A stretch of 64,000 nt of DNA, taken from NCBI GenBank assembly GCA_034435635.1, contig DAOTWY010000137.1:11589-75588 (forward strand). Direction: 5' to 3'. This document shows, piece after piece, positions 34,823 to 43,563 of the stretch. This stretch comes from DAOTWY01 sp003696565 (GTDB taxonomy: Bacteria; Chloroflexota; Anaerolineae; Aggregatilineales; Phototrophicaceae). Position numbers and translations under genes: made by a program. The notes beneath the pieces were generated by a model. The model saw only the letters and a program-made list of their open reading frames with translations, searched no databases and was not told the origin of the DNA. Numbering within the stretch: position 1 is the first letter of the stretch; every line of letters starts with the position of its first letter.

Positions 34823-35953
34823 ATGTCAGAGATTACCGGGCGCGAACCACGTTTAGCCTCCGGCTACGTTAAAAAAGGAGAACGACGGCTTTCCTTGCGA
34901 CGGTTTGCGACGATGCTGAACATGCTGCCGCCAGAAGCAGTGTCGTTAGATGCCTTAGCTGCCGCGGTGCATAACGATGAGTTTTTTGTACGTTATAACG
35001 CTGCCAAAATGTTGGGGAGGCGCGCAGACCGCGATTCACGCAAGATCATTGAGGATACCCTCGCTAATGGCGAGCCACCTTCACGCGCCAGTGTTACACG
35101 GCATTTATATGGCTTTACATGGTTTGCAGCAGAACCACTCATCCGTAAGGCACTCAAAGATGAGGACTATCGTGTAAGAGAAGCTGCCATCTATGCATTG
35201 TGTGATATGCGGGAATATAACGCCTATCAGTTGATGGTGGAAGTGTTAGAAAATGAGGATGACCAAGTTCGAGAGGCGGCGACTTTTGGTTTACGAGATA
35301 GCAAGGATAGCGCGGCTGTGCCGGTGTTAGAAGTATGCCTAAAGGCAAAAGACCCCGATGTGCGCATTAAAGCTCTGGAAGCGTTGGGGCAAAACGATAC
35401 GCCAGAGGCAAAACCTGTTGTGCGCGAAGCCATGAATGACCCTGATCCAAATGTGAAATATGCTGCTGTGTTGAGCTTATTGGAGCTTTCTGGTGAAGAA
35501 TGGCTTCAGGAACTTTCTGGCATTATTGGGCGCACACACGGTGTCACTTTACAACAGGTGCTACGTGGGTTCTTTCATGCAACCAACTATTTGAAGATTG
35601 ATGTTGGCAAAAGCAAAGCCGCAGACTTGATGATCGATGCCCTGGAGACGGCTTTGCTGGATGACATGCCAGAAGTACGCCAAGCGGTCATTTGGCCCCT
35701 AGCTTGGATGGGACATAAACGCACCCCGGGTATTCTACGTAAAACCTGGAACCTAGAACAAAACAGCACCGTCAAAGCGGAAATTGTTCGTATTACTGCT
35801 AGTTTGATGAGTAAAAGTGCTGGGGCTTCCGACGAAGCGCGACAGGTGGCTGATGAGATTTTGGCAGATGCCAGTAAAAGCGATGACCCAGAAATTCGGG
35901 CGGCTGCTGAACTCGCTATCAAAAATCGTGAAGAAACTGCTGTTAAAAAATAA
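34823..35953 (+). CDS. HEAT-repeat protein paired with the Hsp70-like ATPase
   Basis: A 376-residue alpha-solenoid. About seven to eight helical repeats are seen from residue 40 to 370, with the usual pattern D-x-x-V-R-x-x-A-A-x-x-L in KDEDYRVREAAIYALCDMRE, ENEDDQVREAATFGLRDSKD and KAKDPDVRIKALEALGQND. It starts 15 bases after the Hsp70-like gene, with an AAAGGA ribosome site in the gap, so the pair should be co-transcribed. The HEAT superhelix binds proteins; the Hsp70 neighbour is the obvious candidate, but the interaction is inferred from position only. No PBS-lyase catalytic residue is claimed. Confidence 0.85.
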   Translation: MSEITGREPRLASGYVKKGERRLSLRRFATMLNMLPPEAVSLDALAAAVHNDEFFVRYNAAKMLGRRADRDSRKIIEDTLANGEPPSRASVTRHLYGFTWFAAEPLIRKALKDEDYRVREAAIYALCDMREYNAYQLMVEVLENEDDQVREAATFGLRDSKDSAAVPVLEVCLKAKDPDVRIKALEALGQNDTPEAKPVVREAMNDPDPNVKYAAVLSLLELSGEEWLQELSGIIGRTHGVTLQQVLRGFFHATNYLKIDVGKSKAADLMIDALETALLDDMPEVRQAVIWPLAWMGHKRTPGILRKTWNLEQNSTVKAEIVRITASLMSKSAGASDEARQVADEILADASKSDDPEIRAAAELAIKNREETAVKK

Positions 35954-36042
35954 TCGGATTATCCCTACGCTAACGGATAAATCTCTGGCAACACGCCCCG
36001 CTTCATAAATGGATTTTTTCGGTGGCGTAATTGCCTAAAGTA

Positions 36043-36058
36043 GCCCCATTGATGGGGC
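36043..36058. repeat. short GC-rich dyad between HEAT and WD40 genes
   Basis: GCCCCAT and ATGGGGC are exact complements two bases apart; a 5-bp GC stem with a 6-base loop would form. No T tract follows. It may mark the end of the Hsp70-HEAT transcript or be an operator for the WD40 gene. Confidence 0.35.
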
Positions 36059-36118
36059 ACTAAACTAGCATGTGGGATTGTTCCCCCCCTGCGAGATAAG
36101 ACAAAGGACAAACTGCCT

Positions 36119-37126
36119 ATGCTTATATTATTTTCTCTTTTGCTGATGTTGTTTCAGCAAGCCACACCGCTAGTTCTGCCACATGATGATATTGTGACAA
36201 GCGCACAGTGGGATGTAACTGAAACACGCCTCCTGACCACATCAGAAGATGGTACGATCCGCTTGTGGGATGCACGCACTGGTGAAGCGATTTGGCAGGT
36301 TAATCAACAAAGTGCGGTGCGCGGGGCAGTTTGGGATCAAGCGCGTATTCTAGCATGGACAAAAGGCGGGGAAATTGTGGTGTTGGATGCTCAGACGGGG
36401 TCAGAGCTTCAACAGCTATCACTAGACGGCATGATTAGCGGGGCACGTTGGATATCTGAAGATGAGATATTAGTTTGGTATGGGCAGCAGGTTGTCAGTT
36501 TGACGTTAGACGGGGAGACTTTGTTCTCCGCTGTGCATCAAACCCGTGTGTTACAGGCTATGCCTTCTGATAGGCACATCTTGACTTATGAGCTGGGTGG
36601 GCTAGCACATATTTGGGATGCACAAACTGGTGAGGAACTTCGCCAACTGCGTTTTAATGAAGAGACGTTGGGTGTGGCTTGGCGAGATGATGAGTCTGGT
36701 CTTATTAGCTGGGGGGGAGATGGTGCAGCAGTAATCTGGTCGATTGAGGATGGGCAGCAGCTTGTCATCCGCTCGTTAGATCATACCCGTACATTTGTGA
36801 GTGGTGCAGCATGGAATGCTGACCAAACCCGTGTGGTGAGCTGGGGGGCAGATGAGACAGCACGCCTGTGGGATGCGGATACTGGCGAACTGCTTTTTTC
36901 TGCGCGGCATACTGATTGGGTGACGGGTGCTGCATTAAACAAGACCGAGGATAAACTACTCACCTGGTCTTTTAATACGGCTTATGTATGGGATATTGAA
37001 AACCGCACACTCATCTTTTCCGTTTCTCATGATAATCTGGTGAGTGGAGCGGTTTTTAATCAGGATGAAACGCAGTTGCTTACATGGTCATGGGATGGCA
37101 CGGCGCGGGTTTGGACGGTGCCATAA
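36119..37126 (+). CDS. exported WD40 beta-propeller protein
   Basis: A 335-residue protein with a hydrophobic N-terminus (MLILFSLLLMLFQQATPL) that acts as a signal peptide or anchor, then seven WD40 repeats making one propeller. Typical repeats are TSEDGTIRLWDARTGEAIWQ, SWGADETARLWDADTGELLF and SWSWDGTARVWTVP at the end. WD40 propellers bind protein or peptide partners; no catalytic activity is implied. An AAGGA ribosome site lies upstream of the ATG. It stands alone between the HEAT gene and the convergent P-II-like gene. Confidence 0.88.
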   Translation: MLILFSLLLMLFQQATPLVLPHDDIVTSAQWDVTETRLLTTSEDGTIRLWDARTGEAIWQVNQQSAVRGAVWDQARILAWTKGGEIVVLDAQTGSELQQLSLDGMISGARWISEDEILVWYGQQVVSLTLDGETLFSAVHQTRVLQAMPSDRHILTYELGGLAHIWDAQTGEELRQLRFNEETLGVAWRDDESGLISWGGDGAAVIWSIEDGQQLVIRSLDHTRTFVSGAAWNADQTRVVSWGADETARLWDADTGELLFSARHTDWVTGAALNKTEDKLLTWSFNTAYVWDIENRTLIFSVSHDNLVSGAVFNQDETQLLTWSWDGTARVWTVP

Positions 37127-37152
37127 AACGTGCTTGCTATTCATTTTATATC

Positions 37153-37521
37153 TTAATCTGTCTGCTCTTTGCCATTATGACGAATCCCAATAGCATGAGC
37201 AACATCGATGATGAATGCAACACCGGTATCTGGTGCATGTAAATCACCGAGTGTGCTTTGAGCTACAGTGAGCATTGGGTCTACTAGGTTTTCTGGTACG
37301 ACCGATAACATGATGACGTTGGATTCTTCACGGTTTCGTAAAATTTCCAGCATAGACATCATCCCCGGCAAGATTTCAAATTTTCTTTTGGATTGATTCA
37401 AACGGTGTAATCCATAACTTTCGATAAAGGTAACACCTGGTGCGCCTAGGGCTGCCCATTCATCTGCCAAATGATGCGCGGCTTCAATTTTAGGGGTGAT
37501 GAGGATGATTAGCTTAAGCAT
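37153..37521 (-). CDS. P-II-like protein downstream of a CPA2 antiporter
   Basis: A 122-residue protein with the secondary-structure pattern of a P-II-type ferredoxin-like fold. MLKLIILITPKIEAAHHLAD is strand-helix, a loop region with basic residues (NQSKRKFEILPG) corresponds roughly to the T-loop, and TLGDLHAPDTGVAFIIDV resembles the P-II C-loop region before the last strand. Conserved nucleotide-binding residues of GlnB are not clearly present. The gene begins 5 bases after the antiporter stop with a GAGG inside the antiporter end, so it is translated from the same mRNA. The arrangement recalls SbtA/SbtB and other transporter-P-II pairs, where the small protein gates the carrier. Family assignment is moderate. 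Confidence 0.6.
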   Translation of the reverse strand: MLKLIILITPKIEAAHHLADEWAALGAPGVTFIESYGLHRLNQSKRKFEILPGMMSMLEILRNREESNVIMLSVVPENLVDPMLTVAQSTLGDLHAPDTGVAFIIDVAHAIGIRHNGKEQTD

Positions 37522-37526
37522 AATTT

Positions 37527-38819
37527 TTAGACCTCAATAGAATACTCAGGTTTTTGCTGCGGAGATGTTTGTGACTGGTTATCAGATTCGTCGTTTTGAT
37601 TGGGTAGCTTGAATACCCAACGTACTAACACGGGGGTCAAAACAGTCGTGAGTAAAATGACCATAAATAGCGCGGCAAATAGAGGGTCGCTGGTTTGATA
37701 AACACCGCTTGTGATGCCTAATGCCGCGATGATTAAACCGACTTCCCCGCGTGAAATCATACAAACACCGACACGCAGTGATTCAAAATTATTGAATCCG
37801 CCTAACTTGGCACCCAATCCACAGCCGATAACTTTAGAACTTACCGCCACCAACAGCAGCCCTATCGTAAAAGGCAGTGCGCTTAATGGAAAGCTACTTA
37901 AATCTGTTTTTAAGCCAACGCTGACGAAAAAAATCGGCACAACAAACGCATAAGCGATGTTGTTGACGGCTAATTCAATTTCATTTTTGATGGGGCGGCT
38001 GTTACGGCTCAAACCAACACCTGCAATAAATGCACCGGTGATTGCAGCTATCCCGCCGAATATCTCCGCAGACCAACCAAACGCGAACGCCATAGCTAAT
38101 GCAACGGCTGGAATACCAAATGATTCGGCATTAGCGGGGTGGGTGTGCATCCAATAAGTGATGCGTGGCAAAATAAACCAGGCGATTAAACTGGCAACAA
38201 CCAGATAAACTGTCATTTTCAACACAATGTTGACCAACTCACTAACTTGGACAGAGCCTTGTGTGCCGGTGATGGCTATAGTTAAAGAGATCAACAAAAT
38301 GGCAACCACGTCATCAACGAGGGCGGTGGCGAGCAAGGCGTTGCCCTCTTTGGTTTGTAACACGCCGAGTTCTAATAAAACCTGTGCAGAAATACTGACG
38401 GATGTAGCCGCTAACGCCACCCCGGTAAACAGGGCAGGCTGCCATGCTTCACCGGCTAACATCACCAGGGGCATGGTCATCGCAACGGGGAGCAACGCGC
38501 CAATTACGCCGGCAATGGCTGCGACCACACCTACCTCAAGCAATTGTTTGATGTGGACTTCTAGCCCGACTTTGAACATCAGCAGCAACACACCGATCTC
38601 TGCTAACTCGTGGATAGTTTCTTCTAATAACACGGGGTCATGTTTAAAGACTGACCAATGAAGCATATCTAACAGAGTTGGACCTAAAAGCACCCCAACA
38701 AGTAACTCACCTAATACACGTGGCTGCTTCATGCGTCTGGCTGTTGTGCCAGCGATACGTGCGGCGATGATAATCACCGCTAGTGCGATAAATAACGGAA
38801 TCACAGGATTGTGTTCCAT
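37527..38819 (-). CDS. CPA2-family cation:proton antiporter
   Basis: A 430-residue membrane protein with 12-13 predicted spans of the KefB/NapA-like CPA2 family, which exchanges Na+ or K+ for protons. The unwound ion-binding region has ALVDDVVAILLISLTI, with the acid pair at the essential position, and ATSVSISAQVLLELGVLQ in the preceding helix. There is no C-terminal TrkA-N or TrkA-C domain; the tail is a short acidic/Gln-rich segment. The frame is open to 38843; the ATG at 38819 is preceded by AAAGG and begins the first helix. The P-II-like gene that follows may replace the missing cytosolic regulatory domain. Ion specificity cannot be read here. Confidence 0.93.
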   Translation of the reverse strand: MEHNPVIPLFIALAVIIIAARIAGTTARRMKQPRVLGELLVGVLLGPTLLDMLHWSVFKHDPVLLEETIHELAEIGVLLLMFKVGLEVHIKQLLEVGVVAAIAGVIGALLPVAMTMPLVMLAGEAWQPALFTGVALAATSVSISAQVLLELGVLQTKEGNALLATALVDDVVAILLISLTIAITGTQGSVQVSELVNIVLKMTVYLVVASLIAWFILPRITYWMHTHPANAESFGIPAVALAMAFAFGWSAEIFGGIAAITGAFIAGVGLSRNSRPIKNEIELAVNNIAYAFVVPIFFVSVGLKTDLSSFPLSALPFTIGLLLVAVSSKVIGCGLGAKLGGFNNFESLRVGVCMISRGEVGLIIAALGITSGVYQTSDPLFAALFMVILLTTVLTPVLVRWVFKLPNQNDESDNQSQTSPQQKPEYSIEV

Positions 38820-38910
38820 GTTTGAGCCTTTATTCCACTCCAATTATGATGGGCTTTAGTTTATCAGATATAATCCGATTGGATAGGTGAGTTTCGTCAT
38901 AAATTGGGAT

Positions 38911-38935
38911 GGGCGGTGTGGCACGTGAACCGCCC
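38911..38935. terminator. hairpin at the end of the arginine operon
   Basis: GGGCGGT and ACCGCCC pair perfectly around an 11-base loop. It begins 7 bases past the stop of the last gene of the arg unit on the minus strand. The plus side is followed by GTTTTG and the minus side by ATCCCAATTT, so only weak U tracts exist. Confidence 0.45.
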
Positions 38936-38941
38936 GTTTTG

Positions 38942-39202
38942 CTACCAATCCACATCTTCAACTTGTTCGGTTTCGCCTTTTTCTCTGGAAAAGAAACGTT
39001 CTTGTGCAGTCCGTCGTGCTGCTTCTTCTTCACGTTGTTGGCGTATTTTTTCCATATAAGAGGGTGGTTTGGGTGGGGCAGGCGGGGGATTATGGCGTTC
39101 CCGCCGCTGCTCCACAAATACCCAAATTGTGGAGATGATCAAACTGACTACAAACACAATCAGGATCATCAAAATACCTGGTGGGATGTTCACGATTGAC
39201 AC
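38942..39202 (-). CDS. small single-span membrane protein at the end of the arg unit
   Basis: An 86-residue protein with an N-terminal membrane span (about residues 8-30: ILMILIVFVVSLIISTIWVF) and a charged, coiled-coil-like cytoplasmic tail (RQQREEEAARRTAQERFF). It starts with GTG at 39202, inside the end of carA, so it is probably coupled to carA; a GTG nine bases further in is an alternative. Pro-rich spacer PPPAPPKPP separates span and tail. No family is recognised. The overlap indicates membership in the arginine transcript, but a link to arginine synthesis is not shown. Confidence 0.65.
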   Translation of the reverse strand: MSIVNIPPGILMILIVFVVSLIISTIWVFVEQRRERHNPPPAPPKPPSYMEKIRQQREEEAARRTAQERFFSREKGETEQVEDVDW

Positions 39203-40308
39203 ACTCGCTTAACAAACTCATCGAACAGATACAATGAATCATGGGGACCAGGAGAGCTTTCTGGATGATATTGTACGCTGAATGCGCCATATGCTTCGTG
39301 ACGTAACCCTTCAACGGTTTGGTCATTCAGGTTGATATGTGTAATTTCAGCCCCACCCAGGTCACTGTCTCCGGTGATGGCAAATCCGTGGTTATGTGCG
39401 CTGATTTCTACCTTACCGGTAATCAGGTTTTTAACAGGTTGATTGCCACCCCGATGCCCAAAGCGCATTTTTTCGGTTTTACCACCTAAGGCTAAGCCTA
39501 AGATTTGATGCCCTAGACAAATGCCAAAAATCGGCACTTTCCCTAATAATCCCCGGACGTTGTTGATTGCATAATCCACGGCAGCCGGGTCACCGGGTCC
39601 ATTACTTAAAAAGACACCAGCGGGGTTCATTGCCAGCACTTCTTGATATGGTGTTTGTGCTGGAACAACCCTTACCCGCAAACCGCGGTCTGTCAACATT
39701 TTAAGGATATTGTGCTTAATACCCAGGTCATAGGCGATAACTAACGCACCTTGCGCATTTGTTTGCCCATCACCATACCATTGAGGATCACTTCCTTGTG
39801 TCCAGTTGTAGGGTTCTGGTGTCGTAACGGCATCCACCAAATTTGCGCCGGACATATCCATGGATTCACGTGCTATTTGGATAAGGGCGTTTGGGTCGTT
39901 GGCAGCTTCGCCGTGTGCAATAGCTGCCCGCATCGCGCCTTTTTCTCGGATATGGCGGACTAAAGCACGGGTGTTGACTCCGGTTAGTCCAATAACCCCC
40001 TGATCTTGAAGATAACTATCAAGGTCGCCACGATTACGCCAACTACTGACCACTGGGCTTAATGCGCGTATGACAAACCCGGAGACCCATACACGATGCG
40101 ATTCGGTATCCTCTAAATTGATGCCAGTGTTGCCAACGTGCGGCACGGTCATGGTGACGATCTGTTTATAATAGGATGGATCGGTCAAAATCTCCTGATA
40201 GCCAGTCATGGAAGTGTTAAAAACAATCTCGCCAGTTGTGACTCCTTGTGCGCCCCAGCCTTCACCGGGGAACACGTTTCCATCTTCTAATGCAAGTAGT
40301 CCCTTCAT
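39190..40308 (-). CDS. carA: carbamoyl-phosphate synthase small subunit
   Basis: CarA releases ammonia from glutamine for carbamoyl-phosphate synthesis by CarB. The 372-residue protein has the N-terminal CarA domain (MKGLLALEDGNVFPGEGWGA, about 1-150) and a class I glutamine amidotransferase (about 185-370) with catalytic Cys264 (GICLGHQIL) and His348/Glu350 (QYHPES), so it should be active. Its ATG overlaps the argJ stop as ATGA. Carbamoyl phosphate feeds both arginine and pyrimidines; placement at the end of argCBDJ ties this copy to arginine. carB is not in the window and must be elsewhere. Confidence 0.97.
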   Translation of the reverse strand: MKGLLALEDGNVFPGEGWGAQGVTTGEIVFNTSMTGYQEILTDPSYYKQIVTMTVPHVGNTGINLEDTESHRVWVSGFVIRALSPVVSSWRNRGDLDSYLQDQGVIGLTGVNTRALVRHIREKGAMRAAIAHGEAANDPNALIQIARESMDMSGANLVDAVTTPEPYNWTQGSDPQWYGDGQTNAQGALVIAYDLGIKHNILKMLTDRGLRVRVVPAQTPYQEVLAMNPAGVFLSNGPGDPAAVDYAINNVRGLLGKVPIFGICLGHQILGLALGGKTEKMRFGHRGGNQPVKNLITGKVEISAHNHGFAITGDSDLGGAEITHINLNDQTVEGLRHEAYGAFSVQYHPESSPGPHDSLYLFDEFVKRVCQS

Positions 40309-41531
40309 GTTCGATAATCCGCATTAATACTGACATAATCGTGACTAAAATCGGTTGTCCAAATTGTCGCCGTGCCATGCCCTAAGCCTAATTCCAGGGT
40401 TACGGTGACATCGGACTGCTCAATAATGCGTGTGGCATGTGCTTCGTCATAATCTGTTGGTGTGCCATTTTCTACTAGTAGCAGATAATTTTCGGTGGTA
40501 TCCACCCCCGGGGCGATATAAAGCCGAATTTTATTTTGGTCTATTGGGATACCGGCGCGCCCGGCGGCTGCAACAATGCGCCCCCAATTGGCATCATTGC
40601 CATAAAACGCCGTCTTGACCAGTGGAGATGTTGCGATGGTATATGCAATTTGGCGGGCAGCGTTGTCATCTGGTGCGCCATCAACGCGAACGGTGATGAA
40701 CTTGGTCACTCCTTCGCCATCCCGTACAATCCAATGCGCTAAATATCGACAAATTTGTGTAAAGGCGGTCTCAAATTGCGCCAATGCATCGGGCGTATCA
40801 ATGGTGATGCCACTTACCCCATTTGCCATTAATAAGACGGCATCGTTTGTGCTGGTATCGCCGTCAATCACGATGCGGTTAAAGGTTGCATCGGTTGCAT
40901 GGTGTAATACATGGTTTGCCTGTTCCACAGTGAGCGCAGCATCTGTGACGATGACGCTTAACATTGTCCCCATATTTGGGGCGATCATCCCAGCACCTTT
41001 GGCGATTCCGGCGATGGTATATGTGGCACCACTGGGGTGCTGTACACAGATTGAAACAGTTTTGGGCATTGTGTCGGTAGTCATGATCGCGCTGGCGGCT
41101 CGGTGCCAGTTATTCCCTAGGTCAGCGGCGGCGGCTTGTATTCCAGAAGCGATCTTATCCATTTTCAAACGTTGCCCAATAACCCCGGTGGAAAGCACCA
41201 GCACATCATCCGCATGAAGCCCTAAGGCTTGTGCCGCGATTTGGGTGGTTTCTTGAGCATCCTGCAAGCCTTGTTCCCCTGTCATGGCGTTTGCGCTGCC
41301 TGTGTTGATCACTAGGGCATGAATCCCGTTTGGGTTGCGTGCCAGGCGATCCATGCAGATATGTAACGGTGCTGCTTTGACGGCATTGCGTGTAAAAACG
41401 CCTGCCACTGTACAAGGCTGGTCGCTTACGATCAGAGCTAAGTCTAGCTGGGTATGTTTCTTTAAGCCACAGGCAACCCCAGCAACTTTAAACCCAGGAA
41501 CCGAGTCGATGACGGTTTTTAGGCTACTCAT
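40305..41531 (-). CDS. argJ: bifunctional ornithine acetyltransferase / N-acetylglutamate synthase
   Basis: ArgJ moves the acetyl group from N-acetylornithine to glutamate, so the pathway recycles acetyl groups and can start without a separate synthase. The 408-residue proenzyme has the self-cleavage site in KGAGMIAPNMGTMLSVIVTD (Thr of GTML is the nucleophile of the beta chain). KTAFYGNDANWGRIVAAAGR near the end is also typical. The ATG at 41531 follows GGAG and overlaps argD by 8 bases; an in-frame GTG at 41540 is too close to that site. Coupled to argD upstream and carA downstream. Confidence 0.95.
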   Translation of the reverse strand: MSSLKTVIDSVPGFKVAGVACGLKKHTQLDLALIVSDQPCTVAGVFTRNAVKAAPLHICMDRLARNPNGIHALVINTGSANAMTGEQGLQDAQETTQIAAQALGLHADDVLVLSTGVIGQRLKMDKIASGIQAAAADLGNNWHRAASAIMTTDTMPKTVSICVQHPSGATYTIAGIAKGAGMIAPNMGTMLSVIVTDAALTVEQANHVLHHATDATFNRIVIDGDTSTNDAVLLMANGVSGITIDTPDALAQFETAFTQICRYLAHWIVRDGEGVTKFITVRVDGAPDDNAARQIAYTIATSPLVKTAFYGNDANWGRIVAAAGRAGIPIDQNKIRLYIAPGVDTTENYLLLVENGTPTDYDEAHATRIIEQSDVTVTLELGLGHGTATIWTTDFSHDYVSINADYRT

Positions 41532-42744
41532 TATTGACACGCTCCAAAATGGTGGTTAAGTGCCCAACTAGCTGATTGACGTGGCTTTTTTCTGCAATGA
41601 GCGGCGGCACAAAGCGAATGACGTTTGCGCCTGCGTTAACCATCAGTAATCCGTGTGCATATCCTAATTCAACCACACGGGCAGCTACATCACGGGTTAG
41701 CTCTAACCCAACCATCAACCCCCGCCCGCGAACATCCTTGACAATGGGGATGACAATTTTACTGAGTTGTTCAATGAGATATGCGCCAACTGTTTGAACG
41801 TGCGTCAGGAAATCTGGCTGGGTAACGCGGCTCAAGACTTCTAAGGCGACACTGGTTACCAATGGTCCACCTGCAAACGTGGAACCATGCTCTCCAACAT
41901 GCATTGCGTCTGCAACACGCTGCGTCATCAACACCGCGCCGATTGGTAACCCGGCAGCTAAAGGCTTAGCGATGGTCATGATGTCTGGCGTGGTTCCGCT
42001 TGGCTCATGTGCCCAGAGTGTTCCCGTCCGTCCCATGCCGCATTGAATTTCATCAAAGACCAATAATGCACTATGTTGGTCACAAAGATCACGTAGCCCT
42101 TTCAAAAATTCAGTTGTAGCGACGTTGATCCCACCTTCACCTTGAATGGGTTCAACGAACACGGCGGCAGTATTGTCATTGATGATGGCTTGTGCGCTTG
42201 CTAAGTTATTAAATTCAGCCACTTTAACACCAGGTAGAAGCGGTTTGAACGGTTTTTGATATTTTTCACGCGGGGTTAGGGTAATAGACCCCATCGTTCG
42301 CCCATGAAAGGCATTGCTAAACGTAACCAGCTCGTGTTTTTCTGGTTTGCCGGCTTCATATGCTAGTTTGCGTGCGAATTTTATAGCGGCTTCGTTTGCT
42401 TCTGTGCCGCTATTCGTAAAAAACACCCGGTCAGCAAAGGAATGTTCTACCAATAACTTTGCTAGGCGGACGTGTGGCGCGGTGTGATATAAATTTGAGG
42501 TGTGGATAATGCCGTTTGCCAATTGTGCGGTGATAGCGCGTTGCACACCGGCATCGTTATAGCCGAAGATGTTCACGGCGATCCCAGCGACCCAGTCGGT
42601 ATAAGCGTTGCCCTCGCTATCAAATAAAGTCATGCCATCGCCATGTACTAGGACAAATGGCGGACGTTTATAAGTCTGTGCGAGATAACTGGCTTCGCCT
42701 TCAATAATCTGATCCGTTAATGTTTGTGTGTTTATCATAGACAC
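41524..42744 (-). CDS. argD: acetylornithine aminotransferase
   Basis: A PLP-dependent class III aminotransferase of 406 residues that converts N-acetylglutamate semialdehyde to N-acetylornithine with glutamate as donor. The PLP lysine is K260 in IMTIAKPLAAGLPIGAV; FFTNSGTEANEAAIKFAR, NAFHGRTMGS and FVEPIQGEGGI are the usual cofactor contacts. An AAAGGAAAG ribosome site lies ahead of the ATG. It lies 33 bases after argB and overlaps argJ by 8 bases. It may also serve lysine synthesis, as in other bacteria. Confidence 0.96.
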   Translation of the reverse strand: MSMINTQTLTDQIIEGEASYLAQTYKRPPFVLVHGDGMTLFDSEGNAYTDWVAGIAVNIFGYNDAGVQRAITAQLANGIIHTSNLYHTAPHVRLAKLLVEHSFADRVFFTNSGTEANEAAIKFARKLAYEAGKPEKHELVTFSNAFHGRTMGSITLTPREKYQKPFKPLLPGVKVAEFNNLASAQAIINDNTAAVFVEPIQGEGGINVATTEFLKGLRDLCDQHSALLVFDEIQCGMGRTGTLWAHEPSGTTPDIMTIAKPLAAGLPIGAVLMTQRVADAMHVGEHGSTFAGGPLVTSVALEVLSRVTQPDFLTHVQTVGAYLIEQLSKIVIPIVKDVRGRGLMVGLELTRDVAARVVELGYAHGLLMVNAGANVIRFVPPLIAEKSHVNQLVGHLTTILERVNNE

Positions 42745-42777
42745 TTTCCTTTTTACTTGGTTTTCATTTTGATGAAG

Positions 42778-43560
42778 TCACTCAATGACGGTGCCGCCGT
42801 GTGATGTTAGTCCGTCTAGGTCTGTGATGACGGCTTGCTGTATTCCCATCTCTAGCATGTGCAGCGCGGTTTGTACTTTTGGGATCATCCCGCCGGAAAT
42901 GGTGCCATCTGCAATCAGGCTTTGGGCTTGTGTTGCATTGAGTGTTTTTAGTAGCGTCCCATTTTTTAACACTCCCGGCACGTTGGTGATGAAGATGATT
43001 TTATTTGCGTTGATTGTTGCACCGATTGCCCCGGCAACGTGGTCGGCATTGACGTTGTAAATGCCATGTGTGGCATCTCCCAGGCATACTGGGGCAATAA
43101 CAGGGGTAATATGTTGGTCTAGCAGCTTATACAGCATCGCCGCTTTAACGCTAACGACTTCTCCGGTGTAGTCTTGTATTTCCCGCGCGCGGATAAGTCC
43201 GTTATCCACGCCAGATATTCCCCAAGCATCTACCCCAGCGGCGATGAGATGCTGCACCACACGCTTATTGATTAAACCAGCTAAAACCATGCTTACCACG
43301 TCCATGGAGCGTTCATCTGTTATACGAATTCCGTTAATGTACTGCGGTTCAATGCCGAGGGTCTGTTGCATGGTGCTGATTTCTGCTCCGCCACCATGCA
43401 CAATAATAACCGGTTCTGATAGGTTATAGATAACCGTGGCGAACTGTCGCAAAAAAGCCTTATCGCTAATCTCATGCCCGCTTACTTTGATAATGATGGG
43501 GCGGTTTGTCTTTTTGTGGTGTTTGTTGGCTAAAATTTTGATTTCTTTGCCGCGCTTCAT
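42778..43560 (-). CDS. argB: acetylglutamate kinase
   Basis: ArgB phosphorylates N-acetylglutamate. The 260-residue protein has the amino acid kinase fold: IIIKVSGHEISDKAFLRQFA at the phosphate-binding start, EPVIIVHGGGAEISTMQQTL, and INANKIIFITNVPGVLKNGT plus the C-terminal ISGGMIPKVQTALHMLEMGI. The N-terminal basic helix expected for arginine-sensitive hexameric enzymes is short and Lys-rich here (MKRGKEIKILANKHHKK), so feedback control is uncertain. It starts 3 bases after argC with AGGA upstream. Confidence 0.95.
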   Translation of the reverse strand: MKRGKEIKILANKHHKKTNRPIIIKVSGHEISDKAFLRQFATVIYNLSEPVIIVHGGGAEISTMQQTLGIEPQYINGIRITDERSMDVVSMVLAGLINKRVVQHLIAAGVDAWGISGVDNGLIRAREIQDYTGEVVSVKAAMLYKLLDQHITPVIAPVCLGDATHGIYNVNADHVAGAIGATINANKIIFITNVPGVLKNGTLLKTLNATQAQSLIADGTISGGMIPKVQTALHMLEMGIQQAVITDLDGLTSHGGTVIE

Positions 43561-43563
43561 CGT

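Noticed and set aside
38227..38661. A 144-codon open frame antisense to the antiporter gene
   Set aside because: It is fully inside the antiporter gene on the other strand and shows no ribosome site or domain.
40615..41217. A 200-codon open frame on the plus strand antisense to argJ
   Set aside because: It lies wholly within the argJ coding sequence on the opposite strand and its amino acid composition is that of a shadow frame (Thr/Ser/Ala-rich); argJ itself is clear.
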